Source of the DNA: HKST-UBA178 sp965223815
GTDB taxonomy: Bacteria; Pseudomonadota; Gammaproteobacteria; Chromatiales; Chromatiaceae
NCBI GenBank assembly: GCA_965223815.1
Contig: OZ245019.1
Coordinates: forward strand, 620,001-684,000
Direction: 5' to 3'
Length of the DNA: 64,000 nt
A program made the translations under genes and the position numbers. Below, piece by piece: positions 16,934 through 24,839 of the stretch. Below the pieces are notes generated by a model. It did no database searches. It was not told the DNA's origin and saw only the letters and a list, made by a program, of their open reading frames with translations. The stretch's first letter is position 1. Every line of letters starts with the position of its first letter.

Positions 16934-17302
16934 ATGAACGTAAAAGCAGAAGTCGAAAGCTCCGGAATGGATACAGTCAAATTGCTGGGGGCTGCAGTAT
17001 TGCTGCTCGGCGGTATCGGCGTATTCTACCTCTTTGAGGAATACTCCACGCTGCTGCGTGTACTTGGGTTACTGGTAGTGACCGGTATAGCCATCGCCAT
17101 CGCCTTGCAGACCGTGCCGGGACGCCGCATATGGGATTTCGCCATGGCCTCCCGCAATGAGGTCCGGAAGGTGGTCTGGCCGACCCGACAGGAGACTGTA
17201 CAGACAACCCTTATCGTATTTGTGATGGTCCTAATCATGGGCATTGTGTTGTGGCTTTTCGATATGTTGCTGCTGACGATAGTTAAGTCGGTAACCGGAT
17301 AG
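16934..17302 (+). CDS. secE: Preprotein translocase subunit SecE
   Basis: The protein of about 122 residues has three hydrophobic segments. Its conserved cytoplasmic amphipathic motif, NEVRKVVWPTRQETVQTT, lies before the last helix. SecE clamps SecY in the inner-membrane translocon. The start is uncertain: ATG 16934 gives a normal N-terminus, while TTG 16925 is slightly better placed relative to AGGG 16917-16920. The gene is followed by nusG with a 9 bp gap, the universal pairing. The length matches three-helix SecE of enterics. Confidence 0.93.
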   Translation: MNVKAEVESSGMDTVKLLGAAVLLLGGIGVFYLFEEYSTLLRVLGLLVVTGIAIAIALQTVPGRRIWDFAMASRNEVRKVVWPTRQETVQTTLIVFVMVLIMGIVLWLFDMLLLTIVKSVTG

Positions 17303-17311
17303 GAATACAAA

Positions 17312-17845
17312 ATGGCGAAGCGCTGGTACGTGGTACATGCCTATTCAGGGTTTGAAGCCCAGGTGAAGCGATCGCTGGAGGAGCGAATCAAACGCTTCGG
17401 GATGGAGGATTTATTCGGTGAAGTGCTGGTGCCCACCGAAGAAGTAGTGGAGATGCGTGGCGGTCAGCAACGTCGAAGCGAACGCAAATTTTTCCCTGGG
17501 TATGTGCTGGTGCAGATGGATATGACCGACGACAGCTGGCATTTGGTCAAGGATGTGCCAAAGGTGATGGGATTTATCGGCGGCACCGGCGACCGCCCTG
17601 CTCCCATAACCGATCGAGAGGCTGATCAGATATTACAGCGCGTCCAGGAGGGAGTGGAAAAACCGCGGCCGAAGGTATTGTTCGAACCTGGAGAGGTCGT
17701 GCGGGTCATAGATGGTCCGTTCAATGATTTTAATGGGGTAGTCGAAGATGTCGACTACGAGAAAAGCAGGTTGAAAGTATCGGTGCTCATTTTTGGCCGT
17801 TCCACGCCGGTGGACCTGGAGTTTGGCCAGGTAGAGAAGGGATAA
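17312..17845 (+). CDS. nusG: Transcription elongation/antitermination factor NusG
   Basis: The 177-residue protein has the NGN domain start KRWYVVHAYSGFE and a C-terminal KOW motif (EPGEVVRVIDGPFNDFNGVV). It binds RNA polymerase and couples transcription to ribosomes or Rho. ATG 17312 follows AGGA and pairs with secE upstream. Length is normal. Confidence 0.97.
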   Translation: MAKRWYVVHAYSGFEAQVKRSLEERIKRFGMEDLFGEVLVPTEEVVEMRGGQQRRSERKFFPGYVLVQMDMTDDSWHLVKDVPKVMGFIGGTGDRPAPITDREADQILQRVQEGVEKPRPKVLFEPGEVVRVIDGPFNDFNGVVEDVDYEKSRLKVSVLIFGRSTPVDLEFGQVEKG

Positions 17846-18032
17846 GCGCATCTTTTATGTCTTGCTGAGTTGTACCAGGGTTTTTCGTACTGGGTGTTTC
17901 AAGGCTGCGGGACGACCGATACGGTGACAAATTGAGTTTTGGATTTCGCTTCAAGAGGCGCGAAGTCTATTCATAACACGGGGAGCTGCGGTAACCATTC
18001 CTCAGCGTTTGCACCCGTAATCGAGGTGTTTC

Positions 18033-18467
18033 ATGGCAAAAAAAATTACAGCGTACATCAAGCTTCAGGTAAAAGCGGGGGAGGCTAATCCCAGCCCTCC
18101 CGTGGGCCCTGCACTGGGTCAGCATGGAGTGAACATAATGGAGTTCTGTAAGGCATTCAATGCTAAGACCCAGAATGTCGAAAAGGGACTCCCTACGCCA
18201 GTGGTTATCACGGTCTATTCCGATCGCAGTTTCACCTTTATCACCAAGACACCGCCGGCAGCGGTGCTACTGAAAAAAGCCGCTGGCCTTACCAAGGCGT
18301 CCGGTCGGCCGAACACCGAGAAAGTGGGAAAGGTCAGTCGGGCGCAGCTTGAGGAGATTGCCACAATCAAACAACCGGATATTACTGCGGCGGATATGGA
18401 TGCAGCGATCCGAACCATTGCTGGCAGTGCCCGCTCCATGGGCCTGGATGTGGAAGGGGTGGAATAG
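18033..18467 (+). CDS. rplK: Large ribosomal subunit protein uL11
   Basis: The 144-residue protein carries the N-terminal signature PPVGPALGQHGVNI (about 22-35) and the C-terminal rRNA-binding domain that contacts the GTPase centre of 23S rRNA. A 187 bp leader separates it from nusG. In enterics this leader region carries the promoter and the L1 autoregulation site; I could not define either here with confidence. rplA follows after three bases. Confidence 0.97.
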   Translation: MAKKITAYIKLQVKAGEANPSPPVGPALGQHGVNIMEFCKAFNAKTQNVEKGLPTPVVITVYSDRSFTFITKTPPAAVLLKKAAGLTKASGRPNTEKVGKVSRAQLEEIATIKQPDITAADMDAAIRTIAGSARSMGLDVEGVE

Positions 18468-18470
18468 AAA

Positions 18471-19166
18471 ATGGCGAATAAGACAAAGCGCGCGCGCGCA
18501 ATCGCAGAGAAGGTGGCCGCCGACAAGCAGTACACCATCGAAGATGCTGTGGCACTGCTGAAATCGGTATCAACCGTAAAATTCAGCGAGGGAGTCGACG
18601 TGGCCATCAATTTGGGCGTGGATCCACGTAAATCGGATCAGGTGGTACGTGGTTCCACAGTGTTGCCCAACGGCACCGGTAAAACAGTGCGGGTCGCGGT
18701 ATTTGCTCAAGGTGCCAACGCAGAGGCTGCAACCGCCGCTGGTGCCGATATAGTGGGATTCGACGATTTGGCTGCCGAGATCAAGGACGGCCGTTTGGAT
18801 TTTGACGTGGTTATTGCAACACCCGATGCCATGAGAGTTGTGGGTAAGCTGGGTCAGATACTTGGTCCCAGAGGATTGATGCCGAATCCTAAAGTAGGCA
18901 CAGTTACTCCGAATGTTACCGAGGCGGTAAACAATGCCAAGGCCGGCCAGGTTAGATACCGCACTGATAAGGGTGGAATTATCCACTGCCCGATAGGCAA
19001 GCTCGATTTTGACGCAGCCAAACTTAAGCAGAATCTTGAAGCGCTGATTGTTGACCTCAACAAAATGAAACCCAGCGCGGCAAAAGGCGTCTACCTAAAG
19101 AAGGTAACGGTTTCCTCAACCATGGGGCCGGGACTGACAGTAGAGCAGGCCTCTCTGGCTGTTTAG
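18471..19166 (+). CDS. rplA: Large ribosomal subunit protein uL1
   Basis: The 231-residue protein is full length, with the conserved segment KVGTVTPNVTEAVNNAKAGQ in its second half. It forms the L1 stalk and, in E. coli, represses the rplK-rplA mRNA. The start lies three bases after the rplK stop, consistent with coupled translation. Confidence 0.97.
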   Translation: MANKTKRARAIAEKVAADKQYTIEDAVALLKSVSTVKFSEGVDVAINLGVDPRKSDQVVRGSTVLPNGTGKTVRVAVFAQGANAEAATAAGADIVGFDDLAAEIKDGRLDFDVVIATPDAMRVVGKLGQILGPRGLMPNPKVGTVTPNVTEAVNNAKAGQVRYRTDKGGIIHCPIGKLDFDAAKLKQNLEALIVDLNKMKPSAAKGVYLKKVTVSSTMGPGLTVEQASLAV

Positions 19167-19256
19167 AACTTGGCGCACATCCCTCTTGATCTGCGTCTGC
19201 AGCGGCGGGGATGTGGCAACAAAGACTTTGGGGCTCCGGAATTTCCGGGTGCTGTC

Positions 19257-19311
19257 AAAGACCGTAGGTGCCTGGATTATCGGGCTTAATGCAATGCCTA
19301 CGCAGACGGGG
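19257..19311 (+). promoter_or_regulatory. Ribosomal protein L10 leader (autoregulatory RNA)
   Basis: The 264 bp rplA-rplJ gap contains AAGACCGTAGGTG and, about 25 bases later, GCCTACGCAGACGG. These pair as CCGTAGG with CCTACG around an internal loop containing AGAC-type unpaired bases. This matches the conserved core of the L10 leader, where the L10-L12 complex binds and represses rplJL translation. The rest of the leader (to 19430) can form further structure near the GTG start. Confidence 0.75.
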
Positions 19312-19430
19312 CTCCTGAATCAGGTTTTAACTGATGATGGTGCACGTTGTAAACCTGGTATCCCATTGGGATGCCGATCCTAGTGAACCGGAACGGCGTT
19401 GGTCGTTCCACTGTAGTTAAGAGGTGACGA

Positions 19431-19958
19431 GTGCCACTCAATATTGAGCAAAAGAAAGCTGTCGTTACCGAAGTTGCTGAAGTAGCAAGCGGGGCTTCGT
19501 CCGCGATTGCAGCGGAGTATCAGGGATTAACCGTGGAGGAGATGACCGAATTGCGTGTCAAGGCGCGTGAGGCGGGCGTATATCTGCGGGTGGTCAAGAA
19601 TTCGCTGGCGAGGCGTGCTCTGGAGGATACAGATTTTGCCTGTATGCAGGAAGGGTTGACCGGTCCGCTGGTCCTCGCTTTCTCCGGGGAGGATCCCGGC
19701 TCCGCCGCTCGTGTCATCAAGGATTTTTCAAAGCAGCACGACCGTCTCGTGGTCAAGCTGGTAGCTATTGGTGGTGATCTTCTTGAGCCCGCCAAGATAA
19801 CTGCCCTTGCCGAGATGCCAACCTACGACCAGGCCGTCAGCATGCTGATGGCGGTTATGTTGGCACCTGTCGAAAAGTTAGCCCGCACCCTCAACGAGGT
19901 ACCGGGAAAACTGGTTCGTACTGTGGCTGCGATCCGCGATGCCAAAGAAGCAGCATAA
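19431..19958 (+). CDS. rplJ: Large ribosomal subunit protein uL10
   Basis: The 175-residue protein starts at GTG 19431 behind GAGGTGACGA. It has the conserved N-terminal rRNA-binding half (EYQGLTVEEMTELR and VVKNSLARRAL) and a C-terminal helix that holds L7/L12 dimers. It forms the stalk base and is the likely ligand of the leader at 19257-19311. rplL follows 51 bp later. Confidence 0.97.
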   Translation: MPLNIEQKKAVVTEVAEVASGASSAIAAEYQGLTVEEMTELRVKAREAGVYLRVVKNSLARRALEDTDFACMQEGLTGPLVLAFSGEDPGSAARVIKDFSKQHDRLVVKLVAIGGDLLEPAKITALAEMPTYDQAVSMLMAVMLAPVEKLARTLNEVPGKLVRTVAAIRDAKEAA

Positions 19959-20009
19959 TCGGTTTACTGCAATTTACACCTAATCATCATAATTTTTCAG
20001 GAGTTATCA

Positions 20010-20390
20010 ATGGCTGTTTCAAAAGAGGAAATTCTTGACGCCATCGCCGCTATGAGCGTCATGGATGTCGTCGAGCTAGTACAGGCGATGGAAGAGAAGT
20101 TTGGAGTCAGTGCTGCAGCAGCAGTGGCAGCGGCCCCTGTCGCTGCTGGCGGTGGTGATGCCGGCGCTGCGGAAGAGCAGACTGAGTTCGACGTGGTATT
20201 AACTGGTTTTGGTGACAAGAAAGTGGGTGTCATCAAGGTAGTAAGAGGCATCACCGGTCTCGGCCTGAAGGAAGCCAAGGACGCGGTCGAGGGTGCCCCG
20301 ACTACGATCAAAGAGGGTGTCACCAAGGACGAGGCTGAAGATATGAAAAAGCAGGTAGAAGAAGCAGGTGGTAGCGTCGAGATTAAGTAA
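20010..20390 (+). CDS. rplL: Large ribosomal subunit protein bL12 (L7/L12)
   Basis: The 126-residue acidic protein has an N-terminal dimerisation domain, an Ala/Gly-rich hinge (about 35-52) and a globular C-terminal domain with the factor-binding segment KVGVIKVVRGITGLGLKEAK. It recruits GTPase factors to the ribosome. An attenuator hairpin lies 37 bp after its stop. Confidence 0.98.
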   Translation: MAVSKEEILDAIAAMSVMDVVELVQAMEEKFGVSAAAAVAAAPVAAGGGDAGAAEEQTEFDVVLTGFGDKKVGVIKVVRGITGLGLKEAKDAVEGAPTTIKEGVTKDEAEDMKKQVEEAGGSVEIK

Positions 20391-20427
20391 TTCTTGGCCA
20401 AATCACTGCGTACTGCAAACGGTGTAG

Positions 20428-20457
20428 GGCTGGTGGCGTTATCGCCACCGGCCTTTT
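20428..20457 (+). terminator. Attenuator/terminator between rplL and rpoB
   Basis: An 11 bp stem, GGCTGGTGGCG with CGCCACCGGCC (one G-T pair) around TTAT, is followed by TTTT. It is probably a partial terminator that sets the ratio of ribosomal protein to polymerase mRNA. Confidence 0.8.
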
Positions 20458-20640
20458 ACCGCTTGTGGCTGATTTTCAACTCCCCGCTCTGAGTAGTGAA
20501 GTTGGCGGTAGTACAGATGCCCACCCCAACTGGGCAGGCATTTCAAAAGGGATTGACTCCTGACCGGTATGGTCTGAGGAGTGGGGAATTAGCAGGGAGC
20601 AATGCCAGTAGCAATGCTGCTGGATACGCGTTTTGATTTC

Positions 20641-20664
20641 TGAGAGATACGGCGGTATCTCTCA
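20641..20664 (+). promoter_or_regulatory. Perfect 10 bp hairpin just upstream of rpoB
   Basis: TGAGAGATAC and GTATCTCTCA pair perfectly around GGCG, ending 29 bases before the rpoB ATG. There is no T-run. It could be a processing site or a translational control element. Confidence 0.6.
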
Positions 20665-20693
20665 AGAGCCTTAAGATACCGAGGGACGGCAAC

Positions 20694-23600
20694 ATGGCCT
20701 ATTCTTTTACTGAGAAAAAGCGTATTCGCAAGGATTTCGGAAAACGTCCGATCATCCTTGAGGTGCCTTATCTGCTGGCAACTCAGATTGATTCATATCG
20801 TAGTTTTTTGCAAGCGGATAAGACCGAGGAGGAGCTCGAAGAACGAGGACTCCACGCCGCTTTCAAGTCTGTGTTCCCCATCGTCAGCTACTCGGGCAAC
20901 GCGATGCTGGAATATGTCAGTTATCGTCTAGGTACACCGGTATTCGACGTCCGCGAATGTCAGCTTCGGGGCACTACTTTTGCGGCACCTTTGAGGGTAT
21001 TGGTGCGCCTCGTTATTTACGACAAAGAGGCGCCGGCTGGCTCCAAGGTGGTCAAGGACATTCGCGAGCAAGAGGTCTATATGGGAGAGATGCCCCTGAT
21101 GACCGAAAACGGCACCTTTGTTATCAATGGCACAGAGCGCGTTATCGTTTCACAGTTGCACCGCTCTCCCGGTGTCTTCTTTGACCATGACAAGGGTAAG
21201 ACGCACTCCTCCGGGAAGCTGCTGTTTTCCGCACGTGTGATTCCGTACCGTGGCTCTTGGCTGGACCTCGAATTCGACCCGAAAGACAACGTGTTTGTTC
21301 GAATAGACCGACGTCGCAAGTTGCCGGCGACTATTTTGCTGCGTGCACTTGGATTCGAGGCCGAGGAGATTCTCGGCATGTTCTTTGAAACTGATAACTT
21401 CGCCCTGACCAAGACCAAGGCCAAGCTCAGCCTGGTTCCCGAACGTCTGCGTGGCGAAACTGCAACGTTCGATATCAAGGCGGGAAAAAACATCGTTGTC
21501 GAGACCGGCCGCCGAGTGACTCAGCGACACATCAGGGAGTTGGAGAAAGCGGGCATCAAGCAGCTTGATGTGCCGCTCGAATTTCTCCACACCAAGGTGT
21601 TGGCCCATGCGGTGATCGATAAGGAAACCGGTGAGGTGGTGGCCAATGCCAATGACGAGATCACCGAAGAACTGCTGCAGGGCTTGATCGATGCTGGCGT
21701 CAAGAAGATCGAGACTATTTTTACAAATGATCTGGACCACGGTCCGTACATGTCCAATACATTGCGTATCGACCCGTCATCGTCTCAACTCGAGGCGCAG
21801 GTTGAGATTTACCGCATGATGCGCCCAGGCGAACCGCCAACCAAGGAGGCCGCACAAAATCTTTTCAAGAGTCTCTTTTTTAGCCCGGAGCGCTATGATC
21901 TTTCCGCGGTAGGGCGCATGAAATTTAACAAGCGTCTCGGAAGAGATGATGTCACTGGAGAGGGTGTTCTCTCGAATGAGGATATCATCGACGTGCTGAA
22001 AGAACTGGTCGCGATCCGCAACGGCCATGGTGTTGTCGACGATATTGATCATCTCGGGAACCGGCGAATACGATCTGTGGGGGAGATGGCGGAAAACCAG
22101 TTCCGCGTCGGTCTCGTGCGCGTGGAGCGCGCGGTCAAGGAGCGACTGACCTTGGCGGAGTCCGAAGGGTTGATGCCGCAACAGATGATCAATGCCAAAC
22201 CGGTCTCTGCAGCCATTAAGGAGTTTTTCGGTTCCAGCCAGTTGTCACAATTCATGGATCAAAACAATCCGCTTTCGGAAGTCACTCACAAACGTCGGGT
22301 CTCCGCATTGGGTCCAGGCGGCTTGGCCCGGGAGCGAGCGGGTTTCGAGGTCCGCGACGTGCATCCGACACACTATGGTCGCGTCTGCCCCATCGAGACG
22401 CCTGAAGGGCCAAATATTGGTCTGATCAATTCACTGGCGGTGTACTCCAGAACCAATGATTACGGATTTCTGGAGACGCCATACCGCAAAGTGGAGGATG
22501 GCAGGGCATCGAACGATATCCACTATTTGTCGGCGATTGAGGAGGGCAGATACGTTATTGCCCAGGCGAGCGCGACGCTGGATGCAGACAATCGTCTGGT
22601 GGATGAGCTTGTCTCTTGCAGGCACCAAAACGAGTTCACCCTCTCTTCCCCCGAACGCATTGAGTACATGGATGTGTCGCCCAAGCAGATTGTATCGGTG
22701 GCTGCATCGTTGATTCCCTTTTTGGAGCACGATGATGCCAACCGGGCATTGATGGGCTCCAATATGCAGCGCCAAGCGGTGCCGACATTGCGCGCGGAGA
22801 AGCCGCTTGTGGGTACAGGGATGGAGCGATCGGTGGCGGTGGATTCTGGTGTCACCGAAGTGGCACGACGCGGTGGCGTGGTGGACTCGGTCGACGCAGG
22901 CCGAATCGTGGTAAGGGTGAACGATGAGGAGACGGAGGCCGGCGAACCCGGTGTCGATATTTACAACCTTACCAAATACACCCGTTCCAACCAGAATACC
23001 TGCATAAACCAGAGGCCCCTGGTCAAGCCCGGCGACCACATTGAACGCAGTGATGTACTGGCAGACGGCCCTTCGACCGATATGGGAGAGTTGGCGTTGG
23101 GCCAGAATATGCGCGTCGCCTTCATGCCCTGGAATGGCTACAACTTCGAGGATTCGATACTGGTATCCGAGCGTGTCGTGCAGGAAGACAGGTTTACGAC
23201 CATCCATATCGAAGAACTGACCTGCATGGCCAGAGACACCAAGTTAGGCGCCGAGGAGATTACGGGTGATATACCCAACGTTGGTGAGTCGGCTCTCGCC
23301 AAGTTGGATGAGTCCGGAATCGTCTACGTTGGGGCAGAGGTGAAGGAAGGCGATATCCTGGTCGGAAAGGTAACCCCCAAGGGTGAGACACAGCTGACCC
23401 CGGAGGAGAAATTGCTCCGCGCGATCTTCGGTGAGAAGGCGGCGGACGTCAAGGATACATCGTTGCGTATTTCGTCCGGCACCGCGGGTACGGTCATCGA
23501 TGTACAGGTCTTCACCCGCGATGGTGTTGAGAAGGACGCTCGCGCGTTGCAGATTGAACAGGCGGAGATGGAGCGGGTTAAAAAGGATCTGGACGATCAG

Positions 23601-24770
23601 TTGCGGATTATGGAGAACGACACCTTCCAGCGGGTGGAGAAAATGTTGCTGGGAAAGGTGGCGGACGGGGGGCCCAATGGCCTCAAGGCGGGAGCCAAGA
23701 TCACCAAGTCATATCTTACTGAGCTTGATCATGATCTGTGGCTCGAAATCAGATTGCGAAATGAAGAAGCAGCGGCGCAATTGGAAACGATTGCGGAGCA
23801 GATCAAACAACAGAGAGAAACCTTCCGGGAGAAATTCGAAGAGAAAAAGCGCAAGTTGACCACCGGTGATGACCTGGCTCCGGGCGTGCTGAAAATGGTC
23901 AAAGTATACGTTGCAACCAAACGCCGCATTCAACCCGGCGACAAAATGGCGGGACGGCACGGAAACAAGGGTGTTATCTCGATCATCGTACCGGTTGAGG
24001 ACATGCCGTTCGATGGTGAGGGTGAGCCCGTGGATATCGTACTAAATCCTCTCGGTGTGCCCTCACGAATGAATGTAGGGCAGGTGCTGGAGACCCATCT
24101 TGGATGGGCTGCCAAGGGTGCGGGGCGGCGCATTGGGCAGATGCTTGAGGCGCAGACTAAAGTCGCTGAATTGAAGGCTTTCCTGAAGAAGGTATACAAC
24201 ACCAGCGGCAAGGAAGAGGATATCGATTCTTTCTCCGATGAGGAGGTGATCGAACTCTGCGGCAATCTGAAGAGGGGCGTTCCCACGGCTACCCCCGTGT
24301 TCGATGGCGCAACGGAGAACGAAATCAGGTCCATGCTCAAGTTGGCTGAATTGCCGGAGAGCGGTCAGACGACCCTATATGACGGGCGCACCGGGGAACC
24401 GTTCGACAGACCGGTTACTGTCGGTTACATGTATATGCTTAAACTCAATCATCTGGTCGACGACAAGATGCATGCCCGATCCACTGGCCCCTACAGTCTG
24501 GTTACTCAGCAACCCCTCGGAGGCAAGGCTCAGTTCGGCGGTCAGCGTTTCGGAGAGATGGAGGTCTGGGCGCTTGAAGCTTATGGCGCGTCGTACACCC
24601 TCCAGGAGATGCTGACGGTCAAGTCCGACGATGTGACTGGTCGTACACGCATGTACAAGAATATCGTCGATGGCGATCATAGGATGGAGGCGGGAATGCC
24701 GGAGTCCTTCAACGTACTGGTCAAGGAGATCCGATCCCTCGGAATTAATATTGAGCTGGAGAGGGAATAG
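20694..24770 (+). CDS. rpoB: DNA-directed RNA polymerase subunit beta
   Basis: The 1358-residue protein is complete, with the N-terminal YSFTEKKRIRKDFGKR and the C-terminal clamp contact SFNVLVKEIRSLGINIE. The rifampicin pocket reads GSSQLSQFMDQNNPLS followed by THKRRVSALG. The residues equivalent to E. coli D516, H526 and S531 are all the sensitive type. The product forms the catalytic core with beta-prime. It is about 16 residues longer than E. coli RpoB. rpoC follows after 69 bp. Confidence 0.99.
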   Translation: MAYSFTEKKRIRKDFGKRPIILEVPYLLATQIDSYRSFLQADKTEEELEERGLHAAFKSVFPIVSYSGNAMLEYVSYRLGTPVFDVRECQLRGTTFAAPLRVLVRLVIYDKEAPAGSKVVKDIREQEVYMGEMPLMTENGTFVINGTERVIVSQLHRSPGVFFDHDKGKTHSSGKLLFSARVIPYRGSWLDLEFDPKDNVFVRIDRRRKLPATILLRALGFEAEEILGMFFETDNFALTKTKAKLSLVPERLRGETATFDIKAGKNIVVETGRRVTQRHIRELEKAGIKQLDVPLEFLHTKVLAHAVIDKETGEVVANANDEITEELLQGLIDAGVKKIETIFTNDLDHGPYMSNTLRIDPSSSQLEAQVEIYRMMRPGEPPTKEAAQNLFKSLFFSPERYDLSAVGRMKFNKRLGRDDVTGEGVLSNEDIIDVLKELVAIRNGHGVVDDIDHLGNRRIRSVGEMAENQFRVGLVRVERAVKERLTLAESEGLMPQQMINAKPVSAAIKEFFGSSQLSQFMDQNNPLSEVTHKRRVSALGPGGLARERAGFEVRDVHPTHYGRVCPIETPEGPNIGLINSLAVYSRTNDYGFLETPYRKVEDGRASNDIHYLSAIEEGRYVIAQASATLDADNRLVDELVSCRHQNEFTLSSPERIEYMDVSPKQIVSVAASLIPFLEHDDANRALMGSNMQRQAVPTLRAEKPLVGTGMERSVAVDSGVTEVARRGGVVDSVDAGRIVVRVNDEETEAGEPGVDIYNLTKYTRSNQNTCINQRPLVKPGDHIERSDVLADGPSTDMGELALGQNMRVAFMPWNGYNFEDSILVSERVVQEDRFTTIHIEELTCMARDTKLGAEEITGDIPNVGESALAKLDESGIVYVGAEVKEGDILVGKVTPKGETQLTPEEKLLRAIFGEKAADVKDTSLRISSGTAGTVIDVQVFTRDGVEKDARALQIEQAEMERVKKDLDDQLRIMENDTFQRVEKMLLGKVADGGPNGLKAGAKITKSYLTELDHDLWLEIRLRNEEAAAQLETIAEQIKQQRETFREKFEEKKRKLTTGDDLAPGVLKMVKVYVATKRRIQPGDKMAGRHGNKGVISIIVPVEDMPFDGEGEPVDIVLNPLGVPSRMNVGQVLETHLGWAAKGAGRRIGQMLEAQTKVAELKAFLKKVYNTSGKEEDIDSFSDEEVIELCGNLKRGVPTATPVFDGATENEIRSMLKLAELPESGQTTLYDGRTGEPFDRPVTVGYMYMLKLNHLVDDKMHARSTGPYSLVTQQPLGGKAQFGGQRFGEMEVWALEAYGASYTLQEMLTVKSDDVTGRTRMYKNIVDGDHRMEAGMPESFNVLVKEIRSLGINIELERE

Positions 24771-24839
24771 GCTTCCAGGTTCCCTTGAGATAGGGATCAC
24801 CGAGATAAAATCGGGAAACCGACAGCAGGAGAAACGATC

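Larger units (their letters stand above)
20391..20693 (+). other. rplL-rpoB intergenic region
   Basis: This 303 bp interval has no coding sequence. It holds three hairpins: the attenuator at 20428-20457, a small one at 20605-20623 (CCAGTAGC/GCTGCTGG), and a perfect 10 bp stem at 20641-20664. Partial termination and RNase III processing between rplL and rpoB are known in E. coli, and the layout is compatible with that. Confidence 0.6.
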
